A stretch of DNA of 64,000 nucleotides from an uncultured Thermomicrobia bacterium (lineage in GTDB: Bacteria > Chloroflexota > Chloroflexia > Thermomicrobiales > JALYUS01). The notes beneath the pieces are model-generated. The model searched no databases, was not told where the DNA came from, and saw only the letters and a program-made list of their open reading frames with translations. A program made the position numbers and the translations under genes. Numbering within the stretch: position 1 is the first letter of the stretch; the number at the start of each line of letters is the position of its first letter. Positions 17,015 to 25,034 of the stretch are shown one piece after another. The DNA is taken from contig CALBSO010000104.1 of the NCBI GenBank assembly GCA_937968015.1, positions 1 to 64,000 on the forward strand. The letters are read 5' to 3'.

Positions 17015-18226
17015 ATGGGGCGTATCGCCTTCGATCATGTAACGAAGAAATATGGTGATGTCGTCGCGGTGAAGGATGTCTCACTCGAGGCCGCCGACGG
17101 TGAATTTCTTGTCCTCGTCGGCCCGTCCGGGTGCGGCAAGACGACCGCACTCCGCTGCCTCGCGGGCCTTGAGGAAGTCACGGATGGCACGCTGTACATC
17201 AGTGACCGCGATGTCACATCGCTGCCGCCGAAGGACCGCGATATCGCGATGGTCTTCCAGAACTACGCGCTCTACCCGCATATGGATGTGTACGGCAACC
17301 TCGCGTTCGCGCTGCGGCTCCGGAAACACGAGATGGCGGCAGCGGCAGCGAACGCCCCGACGGATGGCGAGCAGAGCAACGGCGCGGCGGCTTTCCTCGG
17401 GCGTTTGTTCACGAAAAACGCGCCGTTGCGTGGCGCGGACGCGGAGATTGACCGGCGCGTGCGCCGCGCTGCCGAAGTGCTCGACCTGACTGACCTCCTG
17501 AAACGCCGCCCACGGCAACTCTCCGGTGGCCAGCGGCAGCGCGTCGCGCTCGGTCGGGCAATTGTCCGGGAGCCACAGGCATTCCTGATGGATGAGCCGC
17601 TCTCCAACCTCGACACGCAACTGCGAATGCAGACGCGTGCGGAAATCCTCAAACTGCATCAACGGCTCAAAGTGACGACGATTTACGTCACGCACGATCA
17701 GCAGGAAGCGATGACGATGGGTGATCGTCTCGCTGTCATGAAGGCGGGTGAAATCCAGCAACTCGACACGCCGCAACGAATTTACGACCATCCGGCCAGC
17801 CTCTTCGTCGCCGGTTTCATCGGCAGCCCGGCGATGAACATGCTCCCCGTGATCGTGCAGCGTAGCGGTGACCAGATCATGCTCGCGAACGGCGATTTCG
17901 CACTCCCCGCGCCCGGCCGCGTCAAAATGCGCCTCACGGAAGCGGTCGGCAAGGAGATGACACTCGGCATTCGGCCCGAACATGTCCTGCCACTGCCGAT
18001 GAACAGCAACGGGGCGGACACCCAGGACCGTATGGCCGTCAATGTGGACATTGTCGAGCCGCTCGGCGCCGAAATCCTGATGTATATGTCCGGCACCGGC
18101 GGCAGGCAGGTCGTCGGGCGCTTCGATCCGTCCCAGCGCGCCCGTACCGGCGATCGGCTCTATGTCGGGTTCAAGCCGGAGCATCTCCATCTCTTCGATC
18201 CGGAAACGGGCAACGCACTGATCTAA
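17015..18226 (+). CDS. Sugar ABC transporter ATP-binding protein (MalK/MsmK/UgpC type)
   Basis: This 403-residue ATPase of the CUT1 sugar-importer class has Walker A GPSGCGKTT (residues 36-44), a Q-loop in MVFQNYALYPHM, signature LSGGQRQR (169-176), Walker B FLMDEPLSNLD and an H-loop THDQ. A C-terminal TOBE/MalK-type domain covers about residues 235-403. Residues about 106-143, between Q-loop and signature, are an Ala-rich insert not typical of the family. AAGGGGAT precedes ATG 17015. No permease or binding protein lies in the window. Orphan ATPases of this class often serve several remote sugar permeases. Confidence 0.9.
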   Translation: MGRIAFDHVTKKYGDVVAVKDVSLEAADGEFLVLVGPSGCGKTTALRCLAGLEEVTDGTLYISDRDVTSLPPKDRDIAMVFQNYALYPHMDVYGNLAFALRLRKHEMAAAAANAPTDGEQSNGAAAFLGRLFTKNAPLRGADAEIDRRVRRAAEVLDLTDLLKRRPRQLSGGQRQRVALGRAIVREPQAFLMDEPLSNLDTQLRMQTRAEILKLHQRLKVTTIYVTHDQQEAMTMGDRLAVMKAGEIQQLDTPQRIYDHPASLFVAGFIGSPAMNMLPVIVQRSGDQIMLANGDFALPAPGRVKMRLTEAVGKEMTLGIRPEHVLPLPMNSNGADTQDRMAVNVDIVEPLGAEILMYMSGTGGRQVVGRFDPSQRARTGDRLYVGFKPEHLHLFDPETGNALI

Positions 18227-18236
18227 TGCCGGTGAC

Positions 18237-18278
18237 GTAGGCTTGAGTCTGCGGTCTCTCGCGCAGATTCAAGCCTAC
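18237..18278. repeat. Palindromic repeat (GGCTTSAGYCTGCG family), copy 2
   Basis: GTAGGCTTGAGTCTGCG (18237-18253) and CGCAGATTCAAGCCTAC (18262-18278) form a 17-bp stem with one G-T pair and an 8-base loop. It lies 10 bases after the ABC ATPase stop and may help define the transcript end. It is the better-preserved relative of the palindrome at 2292-2326. Confidence 0.8.
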
Positions 18279-18302
18279 GCCACTCCATCATGTGAGGGTT
18301 GA

Positions 18303-18986
18303 ATGCTGTACGAAATCCACCATTACAGTGCCCCGGACACAACTGCGCTTGGCGCGCTGACGACCTGGTTCAGCGAGCATGTCGTACCGGCATGGAAGGC
18401 GGTAGACATGCGCGTCGTTGGATGCTTCACGGCAACGATTGGGCGGTCACCCCGTCTCACAACGATCACCGCATGCGAAGACTTGAACCAGCGCATGGCA
18501 ACGCGTGAGCGCCTCACCGCGTCCGATCAATGGAAGTCGGCGTATGCGGCATTGTATGCGAACGGAGACGGCCTCATATCCGGGGTTGACACAGCGATTC
18601 TCCGCCTCACCGACTACTCACCGGATCCGTTTACGTTCCACAATGCGGCCGCGCCGGGATTGTTTGAGGAGCGGATCTATCGCGGGAAAACGTCGCGCAC
18701 GATGGCGCGCGTCAATCAGCGGTTCGAAGAATATACGGTCCGCCTGTTCAACGAGCACGGCATCACACCTGTCGCCTTCTGGAACGTTATCATCGGCGCG
18801 GACCAGCCCTCCCTTTATTACCTTGTCCGCTACGACAGTCTCAGTCAGCGACAACCCGCGTGGGACTCTTTCCGCGCTGATCCGGAATGGCAGCAGGCAT
18901 ACAAAGAATCAGAGAGCGCCGGCCCGATCCTCCTGCGCACCGATAGCGCGATCCTGACTCCGACGCCGTTCAGCCCGATGAAATAG
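18303..18986 (+). CDS. NIPSNAP-family protein with two tandem domains
   Basis: This 227-residue protein contains two ferredoxin-like NIPSNAP/dimeric alpha-beta barrel repeats. Repeat 1 (about 1-105) starts LYEIHHYSAP; repeat 2 (about 115-222) starts FEERIYRGK and includes VNQRFEEYTVRLFNEHGITPVAFWN. The second shows the conserved YLVRYDSLSQRQPAWDSFRADPEWQ. Function in bacteria is not established. GAGGGTTGA lies just upstream of ATG 18303. The 3' end overlaps the convergent dxr gene by 17 bases, so the two mRNAs are complementary at their ends. Confidence 0.8.
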   Translation: MLYEIHHYSAPDTTALGALTTWFSEHVVPAWKAVDMRVVGCFTATIGRSPRLTTITACEDLNQRMATRERLTASDQWKSAYAALYANGDGLISGVDTAILRLTDYSPDPFTFHNAAAPGLFEERIYRGKTSRTMARVNQRFEEYTVRLFNEHGITPVAFWNVIIGADQPSLYYLVRYDSLSQRQPAWDSFRADPEWQQAYKESESAGPILLRTDSAILTPTPFSPMK

Positions 18987-20112
18987 CCGCGACGAACTCG
19001 CGCGCCCACCGGTCTGCCGCCTGGATGCTCTCCAGCGTGAGCGGGCCGTCCGGCGTATGCGCGTCGAGCGCCCGCTGGACGCGCGCGGAAATATCGAGAA
19101 AGCCGATCTCGTCCCGAAGGAAACGATCCACCGCCACCTCATCCGCCGCGCTGAGGACGGTCGGATAGGTGTTCCCTGCCACACCTGCCTCGCACGCCAA
19201 TCGCAACGCCGGAAAACGCACAAGGTCCGGTTCCTCGAAGTCGAGATGCCCGACGGTTGGCAAGGTGACGCGGCGGAACGGGTTGGGCCAGCGATCGGGA
19301 TAGGAGAGGCCATATTGGATCGGCAAGCGCATATCGGCCGGGCCAAGTTGCGCGATCAGCGAGCCGTCCGCGTATGCGATATACGCGTGGACGACGCTCT
19401 GAGGGTTGACGACCACATCAATGTGGTCATATGGCATATCAAAGAGCCAGCGCGCCTCAATCGTCTCCAGCCCCTTGTTCATCAGCGTCGCGGAGTCAAT
19501 CGTCACCTTGCTGCCCATGTCCCACGTCGGGTGCCGGAGTGCGTCCGTCGCCGTCATCGCACGTAACTGTGCAATCGGCGTTGTGCGGAATGGCCCGCCG
19601 GAGGCCGTCAGGATGAGGCGTTCCGGCTTCGCGCCCGGTCGCGCCGTTTCCAGGCATTGCCAGAGGGCAGAATGCTCGCTATCAATCGGGCGCAGGCGAT
19701 CTCCGGCCCGCCGCACCTCGGCCATCACCAGTTCTCCCGCGCAGACAATCGTTTCCTTGTTCGCCAGCGCGACAATCTTCCCGGCTCGCAGCGCGGCGAG
19801 GGTCGGTTCGATGCTCGCATGCCCCGATGTCGCGACGACGACGATGTCGGCATCGGGATGCGTTGCCGCCGCGCGCAAGCCCTCCGTGGCGACAACACGC
19901 TCGACACCGACCGGCCGCCAATCATCCGCTCCGCCATCAGCGAGACTGACGAGCGACGGACGGTATCGCTCGGTCTGGGCGCGGAGTAATTCGGCATTGC
20001 GGCCCGCCGCGAGCGCGACGACGGAAAGTTTCTCCGGGTGGGCGTCCACGACTTCAAGCGTGCTGCGCCCGATAGACCCGGTGCTGCCGAGAATAGCGAG
20101 GCGGATCGACAT
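18970..20112 (-). CDS. dxr: 1-deoxy-D-xylulose 5-phosphate reductoisomerase
   Basis: This 380-residue NADPH-dependent enzyme makes 2-C-methyl-D-erythritol 4-phosphate, the committed step of the non-mevalonate isoprenoid pathway. It shows the N-terminal nucleotide motif ILGSTGSIGRSTLEVV and the catalytic/metal segment IDSEHSALWQCL. The flexible-loop motif ASGGPFRTTP and NPQSVVHAYIAYADGS with LGPADMRLPIQYGLSYPDR complete it. AGGAGGGG lies 8 bases before ATG 20112. It is the last gene of the rpsB-tsf-pyrH-frr-uppS-cdsA-dxr operon, a widespread order linking translation, UMP kinase and lipid-carrier synthesis. Confidence 0.97.
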   Translation of the reverse strand: MSIRLAILGSTGSIGRSTLEVVDAHPEKLSVVALAAGRNAELLRAQTERYRPSLVSLADGGADDWRPVGVERVVATEGLRAAATHPDADIVVVATSGHASIEPTLAALRAGKIVALANKETIVCAGELVMAEVRRAGDRLRPIDSEHSALWQCLETARPGAKPERLILTASGGPFRTTPIAQLRAMTATDALRHPTWDMGSKVTIDSATLMNKGLETIEARWLFDMPYDHIDVVVNPQSVVHAYIAYADGSLIAQLGPADMRLPIQYGLSYPDRWPNPFRRVTLPTVGHLDFEEPDLVRFPALRLACEAGVAGNTYPTVLSAADEVAVDRFLRDEIGFLDISARVQRALDAHTPDGPLTLESIQAADRWAREFVAAISSG

Positions 20113-20198
20113 GTAGCGACCCCTCCTGTAGCGGCAGGCCCCAGCGCCCGCCCAACCTTCGCCGCAATCTGTCACTGGGCAAGCACGGGGGCTTGTCC

Positions 20199-21065
20199 TT
20201 ACGATCCAACCGCACGGGCGACATAGTAAACGACGACAAAGACGAACAAGAGGCCGTCAATCCGATCCAAAACTCCGCCGTGGCCGGGGATCAGCGCGCC
20301 GGAGTCTTTGATTCCCGTTTGTCGCTTCATGAGCGATTCGGAGAGATCGCCAACGGACGCGGCGAGGGCGATTAATACGCCAACCAATGCCGCGACGACC
20401 ACCCGCATCCCGATACCGAAGCACCAGTTTGCGATCACTGCCGTCAGTATCGCACCGGCGATGCCACCCGCGAACCCCTCCCACGTCTTCTTCGGGCTGA
20501 CCAACGGCGCCATCCGGCGCCTGCCGAACGCCCGACCGCAAAGATACGCGAATGTGTCCGTAAACCATGTCGTGATGAGCGCGAGGAGGAACCACGCGAG
20601 ACCCAAGGCCGTGCTTCGGAACCCAAAGGCATCTTCAAGGTTCGTCAGCCACGCGCCGGCCCCAGACGTGTCACCCGCGATGTGACGGACCGCGACGATA
20701 TGGCCGAGCGGTACGGCAATGTACAGCGTGGCGAAGACCGTCGCAATCCATGATGGGAGCGTACCATCCAGCGGTTGGCAGAAAATCACGACGGCGCCGG
20801 GCGCGAGGAGCGTCGCGGCCACAAGCGCGCTGAAGACCCAGATAGGCCAGCCAACCGCGACCGCGATCACCATCAGCACCACGACGGCAACAGAGATCGG
20901 CAGCATGACTGTGTATGCGAGTTGACCGAACATCGCGCGGAGTTCCACCAGGGCGATGATGCCCAGCCCCGCGAACGCCACTGCTGCACCCCAGACGCCA
21001 AAGAGCGCCGGAACAACGCCGACGACGACGACACCGACGGACGAGAGCGCGCGCTGGCGGAACAT
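20199..21065 (-). CDS. cdsA: Phosphatidate cytidylyltransferase (CDP-diacylglycerol synthase)
   Basis: This 288-residue integral membrane enzyme with about eight helices makes CDP-diacylglycerol from CTP and phosphatidate. The C-terminal family signature is present: SVGDLSESLMKRQTGIKDSG followed by LIPGHGGVLDRIDGLLF. SPKKTWEGFAGG lies before it. The ATG begins 3 bases after the uppS stop codon and has no clear ribosome binding site, so translation is probably coupled to uppS. Confidence 0.95.
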   Translation of the reverse strand: MFRQRALSSVGVVVVGVVPALFGVWGAAVAFAGLGIIALVELRAMFGQLAYTVMLPISVAVVVLMVIAVAVGWPIWVFSALVAATLLAPGAVVIFCQPLDGTLPSWIATVFATLYIAVPLGHIVAVRHIAGDTSGAGAWLTNLEDAFGFRSTALGLAWFLLALITTWFTDTFAYLCGRAFGRRRMAPLVSPKKTWEGFAGGIAGAILTAVIANWCFGIGMRVVVAALVGVLIALAASVGDLSESLMKRQTGIKDSGALIPGHGGVLDRIDGLLFVFVVVYYVARAVGS

Positions 21066-21068
21066 CGG

Positions 21069-21860
21069 TTACGCGCGTGGGGCGGTCGGAGTGACCGGAT
21101 CGGGGATCGCACCGAAACGGCGCTGCCGCTTCTGAAAATCGGTCACGGCATCGCGGAGATCGTCCGGGCCGAAATCCGGCCAGAGGATGTTCGGGAAATA
21201 GAGTTCGGCATACGCCCCCTGCCAGATCAGGAAATTGGAGAGCCGGAATTCGCCGGAGGGCCGGATAATCAAGTCAGGGTCCGGCATATCGGCAGTATAG
21301 AGGTAGCGGTCCACCGTCTCCTCCGTCACACTCTCCGGATCGAGGCCATCCCGCAGCATCTCTTTGATCGCCGCGACGACTTCGGCCCGGCCACCGTAAT
21401 TGAATGCCAGCGTGAGCGTCATGCGTGTGTTGTCCGCGGTGAGGTCAATCGCCGCGCGCACGGCGCCCGCCAACTCCTCGTCCAACCCCTCCAGGCTGCC
21501 AATATGTCGCAACCGGACGCCCGCGTTGTGCAGCGATTCGGTCTCGATTGCAATGCGCTCGCTGAGGATTTGGAAGATGCCCTGCACTTCGTCTTGCGGG
21601 CGGCGCCAGTTCTCCGTCGAAAACGCCCAGAGGGTCAGGTACTCGATGCCGAGTTCCGGACAGGCGGAGACAATCGGACGGATATTCTCAGTCCCCGCTT
21701 CGTGCCCTTTGTTGCGCGGCAGGCCCCGCCGTTGTGCCCATCGCCCGTTGCCGTCGAGGATAATCGCGACGTGGCGCGGCGGCTTGCCGCTCACGACAAC
21801 GGACTCCGCCGCTGTTGTTTCATCAGCGCCGTGCGTCGTATCAGTTACCGTGTTCGTCAT
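21069..21860 (-). CDS. uppS: Isoprenyl transferase (undecaprenyl diphosphate synthase)
   Basis: This 263-residue cis-prenyltransferase builds the C50-C55 lipid carrier for cell-wall synthesis. The catalytic P-loop is ILDGNGRWAQRRGLPR (Asp and the following residues); other conserved blocks are LTLWAFSTENWRRP, LAFNYGGRAEVV and PDLIIRPSGEFRLSNFLIWQ. A non-conserved N-terminal extension of about 25 residues precedes the fold. I chose ATG 21860; GTG 21884 in the same frame, just before the frr stop, is an alternative. Confidence 0.95.
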   Translation of the reverse strand: MTNTVTDTTHGADETTAAESVVVSGKPPRHVAIILDGNGRWAQRRGLPRNKGHEAGTENIRPIVSACPELGIEYLTLWAFSTENWRRPQDEVQGIFQILSERIAIETESLHNAGVRLRHIGSLEGLDEELAGAVRAAIDLTADNTRMTLTLAFNYGGRAEVVAAIKEMLRDGLDPESVTEETVDRYLYTADMPDPDLIIRPSGEFRLSNFLIWQGAYAELYFPNILWPDFGPDDLRDAVTDFQKRQRRFGAIPDPVTPTAPRA

Positions 21861-21887
21861 ACCTGTTACCTGTCCCTGACGCACGCA

Positions 21888-22445
21888 TCAGACTTCAAGG
21901 ATCTCGGCTTCTTTCTCCCGCCCGACTTTGTCGGCATCGGCGATGCTGCGGTCGGTCAGTTTCTGCACCTGTTCCTCACCGCGCCGTCGCTGATCTTCGG
22001 AGATCTCGCCACTGTCATCCAGTTCTTTGATCATGTGGATCGCGTCGCGCCGGATATTGCGGATCGCGACGTGGGCTTCCTCGACATTCCGCTTGGCGAT
22101 CTTGACGAGGTCGCGCCGCCGCTCCTCGGTCAGGGCCGGGATGACGATGCGGAGCACCTGCCCGTCGTTCGTCGGGTTGAGGCCGAGATCGCTTGCCCGA
22201 ATACCCTTCTCAATCGCCTTCATCGAGCCTTTGTCCCACGGCTGCACGACGAGCATGCGCGCTTCCGGAGCGGAAATACCGGCCAGTTGCTGAAGCGGCG
22301 TCTCCGTGCCGTAATAATCTATGACGACACGCTCAATCAAGCCGGGAGAGGCACGACCGGTCCGAATGCCAGCGAGATGGCCACGGAGCGCCTCGATTGC
22401 CTTATGCATGCGGTCGTCGGCGTCCTGCAAAATATCTTCGAACAT
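21888..22445 (-). CDS. frr: Ribosome recycling factor
   Basis: This 185-residue protein releases ribosomes from mRNA after termination together with EF-G. It shows the full family pattern: GIRTGRASPGLIERVVIDYYG, an LVVQPWDKGSMKAIEKGI block, and IVIPALTEERRRDLVKIAKRNVEEA. The C-terminal three-helix segment is complete. GGGAGG lies 7 bases before ATG 22445. It sits 24 bases after pyrH. Confidence 0.97.
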   Translation of the reverse strand: MFEDILQDADDRMHKAIEALRGHLAGIRTGRASPGLIERVVIDYYGTETPLQQLAGISAPEARMLVVQPWDKGSMKAIEKGIRASDLGLNPTNDGQVLRIVIPALTEERRRDLVKIAKRNVEEAHVAIRNIRRDAIHMIKELDDSGEISEDQRRRGEEQVQKLTDRSIADADKVGREKEAEILEV

Positions 22446-22469
22446 CGTCCCGCCTCCCATGCGAAGCCG

Positions 22470-23192
22470 CTATCGGACAACGGTACCGAAACCTTCCTCG
22501 CCGCGCAAGACGCGCGCGATCATCCCCGGCTCCTGGATATTAAACACAATAATCGGCAGATTGTTGTCCATACAGAGCGCGAACGCGGTGCTGTCCATCA
22601 CGCCCAGTTCGCGCTGCAACGCCTCCGTATAGGAGATGTGCGAGAAGCGGACGGCATCAGGAAACTGCTTCGGATCGCGGTCGTAGACACCGTCCACGCC
22701 GTGCTTGCCCATCAGCAAGACTTCGCACTCCAGTTCGAGCGCGCGCAGAGCGCCCGTTGTGTCGGTTGTGAAGTAGGGGTTGCCGTTGCCGCCCGCGAGG
22801 ATGACGACCCGCCCTTTTTCCATATGCCGCAGCGCCCGGCGGCGGATGTATGGTTCCGCGACCTGCTGCATCTGAATCGCGGTCATCACGCGCGTCTGCA
22901 CGCCCGCTCGCTCCAGCGATTCCTGCAAAGCGAGGGCATTGATGACGGTACCGATCATGCCCATGTAATCGGCCGTCGCACGGTCCATGCCGAGTTGCTC
23001 CGCGTTCCGACCGCGCCAGAAGTTCCCGCCGCCCGCGACAATTGCCATCTGCAAGGCGCCGTCGGCAACCTCGTCCCGCACCTGCCCCGCGAGCGCGTGG
23101 ACAATCGCCGGGTCAATGTTGCGGCCGCCAACGCCCTCGAAGGCTTCGCCGCTCAGTTTCAGCAGGACACGCTGGTATTTCAACTCGCTCAT
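22470..23192 (-). CDS. pyrH: Uridylate kinase (UMP kinase)
   Basis: This 240-residue amino-acid-kinase-fold enzyme phosphorylates UMP to UDP; bacterial forms are hexameric and regulated by GTP and UTP. Visible motifs are [62 protein letters not shown] and [21 protein letters not shown] lies about 10 bases before the ATG. A perfect 13-bp hairpin separates it from tsf. Confidence 0.97.
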   Translation of the reverse strand: MSELKYQRVLLKLSGEAFEGVGGRNIDPAIVHALAGQVRDEVADGALQMAIVAGGGNFWRGRNAEQLGMDRATADYMGMIGTVINALALQESLERAGVQTRVMTAIQMQQVAEPYIRRRALRHMEKGRVVILAGGNGNPYFTTDTTGALRALELECEVLLMGKHGVDGVYDRDPKQFPDAVRFSHISYTEALQRELGVMDSTAFALCMDNNLPIIVFNIQEPGMIARVLRGEEGFGTVVR

Positions 23193-23235
23193 GCGGTCTG
23201 CCGTCTCCTATTCTGCTGCTTCCCCCACGCACACA

Positions 23236-23265
23236 ATGACGGCGAGGATGTATCCTCGCCGTCAT
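23236..23265. other. Perfect 13-bp intercistronic hairpin between tsf and pyrH
   Basis: ATGACGGCGAGGA (23236-23248) and TCCTCGCCGTCAT (23253-23265) pair perfectly around a TGTA loop. There is no T-tract on the downstream (minus) side, so complete termination is unlikely. An RNA processing, stability or partial attenuation role, setting ribosomal versus enzyme gene output, is the most reasonable guess. Confidence 0.7.
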
Positions 23266-23276
23266 ATCGCACCTGT

Positions 23277-23861
23277 TTAAGCCCCCGCGCCGTCGTCGCC
23301 GGTATCGCTGCTATCGCCGACGACGGCCTCACCGAGTTCGTACCGGGTGAAGCGCCGCAGGACGATATTTTCGCCCAGTTTGCCAATCGCTTCCTGGACC
23401 ATCTCGCCAACCGTTTGTTTCGGATCGCGTACGAAGGGCTGCGCGAGGAGGACAAGTTTGCGGTCCACCTCGATATCAGAGCCGTCATGGATACGACGCT
23501 CACGTTCGCGGATGTCGGCAGGCACTTCTTCTGAACGAATGTACTGTGGCGCCATGCCGATGATGTGCTGCGCGATGTCGCGGCCAAGTTGCTGAAAATC
23601 GTCGGTGCGCGCGACGAAGTCCGTCTCGCAGTTCAATTCAACGAGTACGCCGATGCGACCACCGTGGATGTACGCAATGATCAGCCCCTGGTTCGCCGCC
23701 CGGCCCGCCTTCTTAGATGCGGAGGCGATACCTTGCTTTCGCAGGTATTCTTCCGCCTTGTCAAGATCGCCGCCGCTCTCTTCAAGAGCGCGCTTACAAT
23801 CCATGATACCCGCGCCCGTCTGTTCGCGAAGTTGCTTGATCTTCTCCATCGGTACGCTCAA
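23277..23861 (-). CDS. tsf: Translation elongation factor Ts (short form)
   Basis: This 194-residue nucleotide-exchange factor for EF-Tu has the N-terminal UBA-like domain (IKQLREQTGAGIMDCKRALEESGGDLDKAEEYLRKQG, split here as two motifs) and the core CETDFVARTDDFQQLG. It is the short version that lacks one core subdomain, as in Thermus and Chloroflexota. The start is most likely TTG 23861, because AAGGGGAA lies 7-8 bases upstream. The in-frame ATG 23849 has no site at proper spacing. Confidence 0.95.
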   Translation of the reverse strand: MSVPMEKIKQLREQTGAGIMDCKRALEESGGDLDKAEEYLRKQGIASASKKAGRAANQGLIIAYIHGGRIGVLVELNCETDFVARTDDFQQLGRDIAQHIIGMAPQYIRSEEVPADIRERERRIHDGSDIEVDRKLVLLAQPFVRDPKQTVGEMVQEAIGKLGENIVLRRFTRYELGEAVVGDSSDTGDDGAGA

Positions 23862-23906
23862 TGGTCGGTTCCCCTTTCAATGTCTCGTCTCTAATATGTC
23901 GGTCTG

Positions 23907-24737
23907 TTAGCGGCCCGGCGTTTCCGCATCGCCCTTCTCAGCCATCGCGGCATCGAGATCTTCGGCATCGAGTTCGTATGTCTGCTGCGGCTCCTCGCGG
24001 CGCGCGGTCGCGGCATAATATTGGCCGCGCCCTTCGAGCGCCGCGTCCGCCATTGTCTTGGTGAGCAGGCGCACGGAGCGGATCGCGTCGTCGTTCGAGG
24101 GGATGACATAATTGACGACATCGGGATCGGAGTTCGTGTCCACCATCGCAACGATCGGGATTTCGAGGCGGCTCGCTTCCTTGACCGCCAGTTCCTCGCG
24201 CCGCGGGTCCACAATGAAGACCGCTTCGGGCAGGCGGGTCATCCCGCGCATGCCGCCGATTGTCTTCTCCAACTTCTCCTTCTCGGCCTCGATGCTCGTC
24301 TGCTCCTTCTTCGGCAGGCTGAGGATCGCGCCGCTGTTCTCCAGCTCCTCGATCTCGACGAGGCGGCGCAAACGCGCCCGGATCGTGACGAAGTTAGTCA
24401 GCGTGCCGCCCATCCAGCGCCGGTTGACGTAGTTCATCCCGGCGCGGCTCGCCTCTTCCGCGACAATCTCCTGCGCCTGCTTCTTCGTGCCAACAAAGAG
24501 CACCTTGCCGCCGTGCGCGGTAACGCTGGTGATGAAGTCCTGCGCGCGCCGCATCCCCTCCGCAGTCTGTTGCAAGTCAATGATATGGATGCCGTTGCGC
24601 TCGCTAAAGATGTAGGGGCGCATCTTCGGGTTCCACCGCTTGGTCTGATGACCGAAGTGGACGCCCGATTCGAGCAGTTGACGCATCACCTGCATCGTGC
24701 TCGCGGGGTCGTACTGCGTCTGCATTGCCGTCGCCAT
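23907..24737 (-). CDS. rpsB: 30S ribosomal protein S2
   Basis: This 276-residue protein shows the S2 signatures [51 protein letters not shown] and the C-terminal [29 protein letters not shown] 35-residue acidic/Gln-rich tail follows. AGGAGGAG precedes ATG 24737; the frame is open further upstream but those residues are not S2-like. It heads the seven-gene operon ending in dxr. Confidence 0.97.
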   Translation of the reverse strand: MATAMQTQYDPASTMQVMRQLLESGVHFGHQTKRWNPKMRPYIFSERNGIHIIDLQQTAEGMRRAQDFITSVTAHGGKVLFVGTKKQAQEIVAEEASRAGMNYVNRRWMGGTLTNFVTIRARLRRLVEIEELENSGAILSLPKKEQTSIEAEKEKLEKTIGGMRGMTRLPEAVFIVDPRREELAVKEASRLEIPIVAMVDTNSDPDVVNYVIPSNDDAIRSVRLLTKTMADAALEGRGQYYAATARREEPQQTYELDAEDLDAAMAEKGDAETPGR

Positions 24738-24862
24738 GCCGTCTCCTCCTGATGTGGTTTTCCCTCCGCCACCCTCGTCGCCCGGCAGCACCCACGATGG
24801 GGACCATGTGCCGGCCAGATGGCGTGTGTAATCAGCGCAGGGGATCCCCACGCCGTCGGGGC

Positions 24863-24890
24863 AGTATAGCACAGGCGGCCGGCCCGACAA
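24863..24890 (-). promoter_or_regulatory. Promoter of the rpsB-tsf-pyrH-frr-uppS-cdsA-dxr operon
   Basis: On the minus strand TTGTCG (24885-24890) and TATACT (24863-24868) are 16 bases apart, matching 4/6 and 5/6 consensus positions. The transcript would start near 24856, leaving a 119-base leader before rpsB that includes a GGGGATCCCC palindrome near its 5' end. Such a leader could host S2 autoregulation, but I do not recognise a known S2 leader motif. Confidence 0.6.
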
Positions 24891-25034
24891 GGAGATCATG
24901 CGGGCGACCACGCGGCCAATGCCTGTGCGTGCGAACGACGACAGCGACTATACTCCCACCATGCGATGCCGCGTACTCTTCAATCCGCGAACGACCGCAG
25001 GCTATCGCCTGCACGACCGAAACAGGAGTGCATG

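Noticed and set aside
20775..23534. A 919-codon plus-strand open frame
   Set aside because: It is antisense to cdsA, uppS, frr and pyrH, all with clear family motifs. High-GC codon bias keeps the opposite frame open, and its product is Arg/His-rich without motifs.
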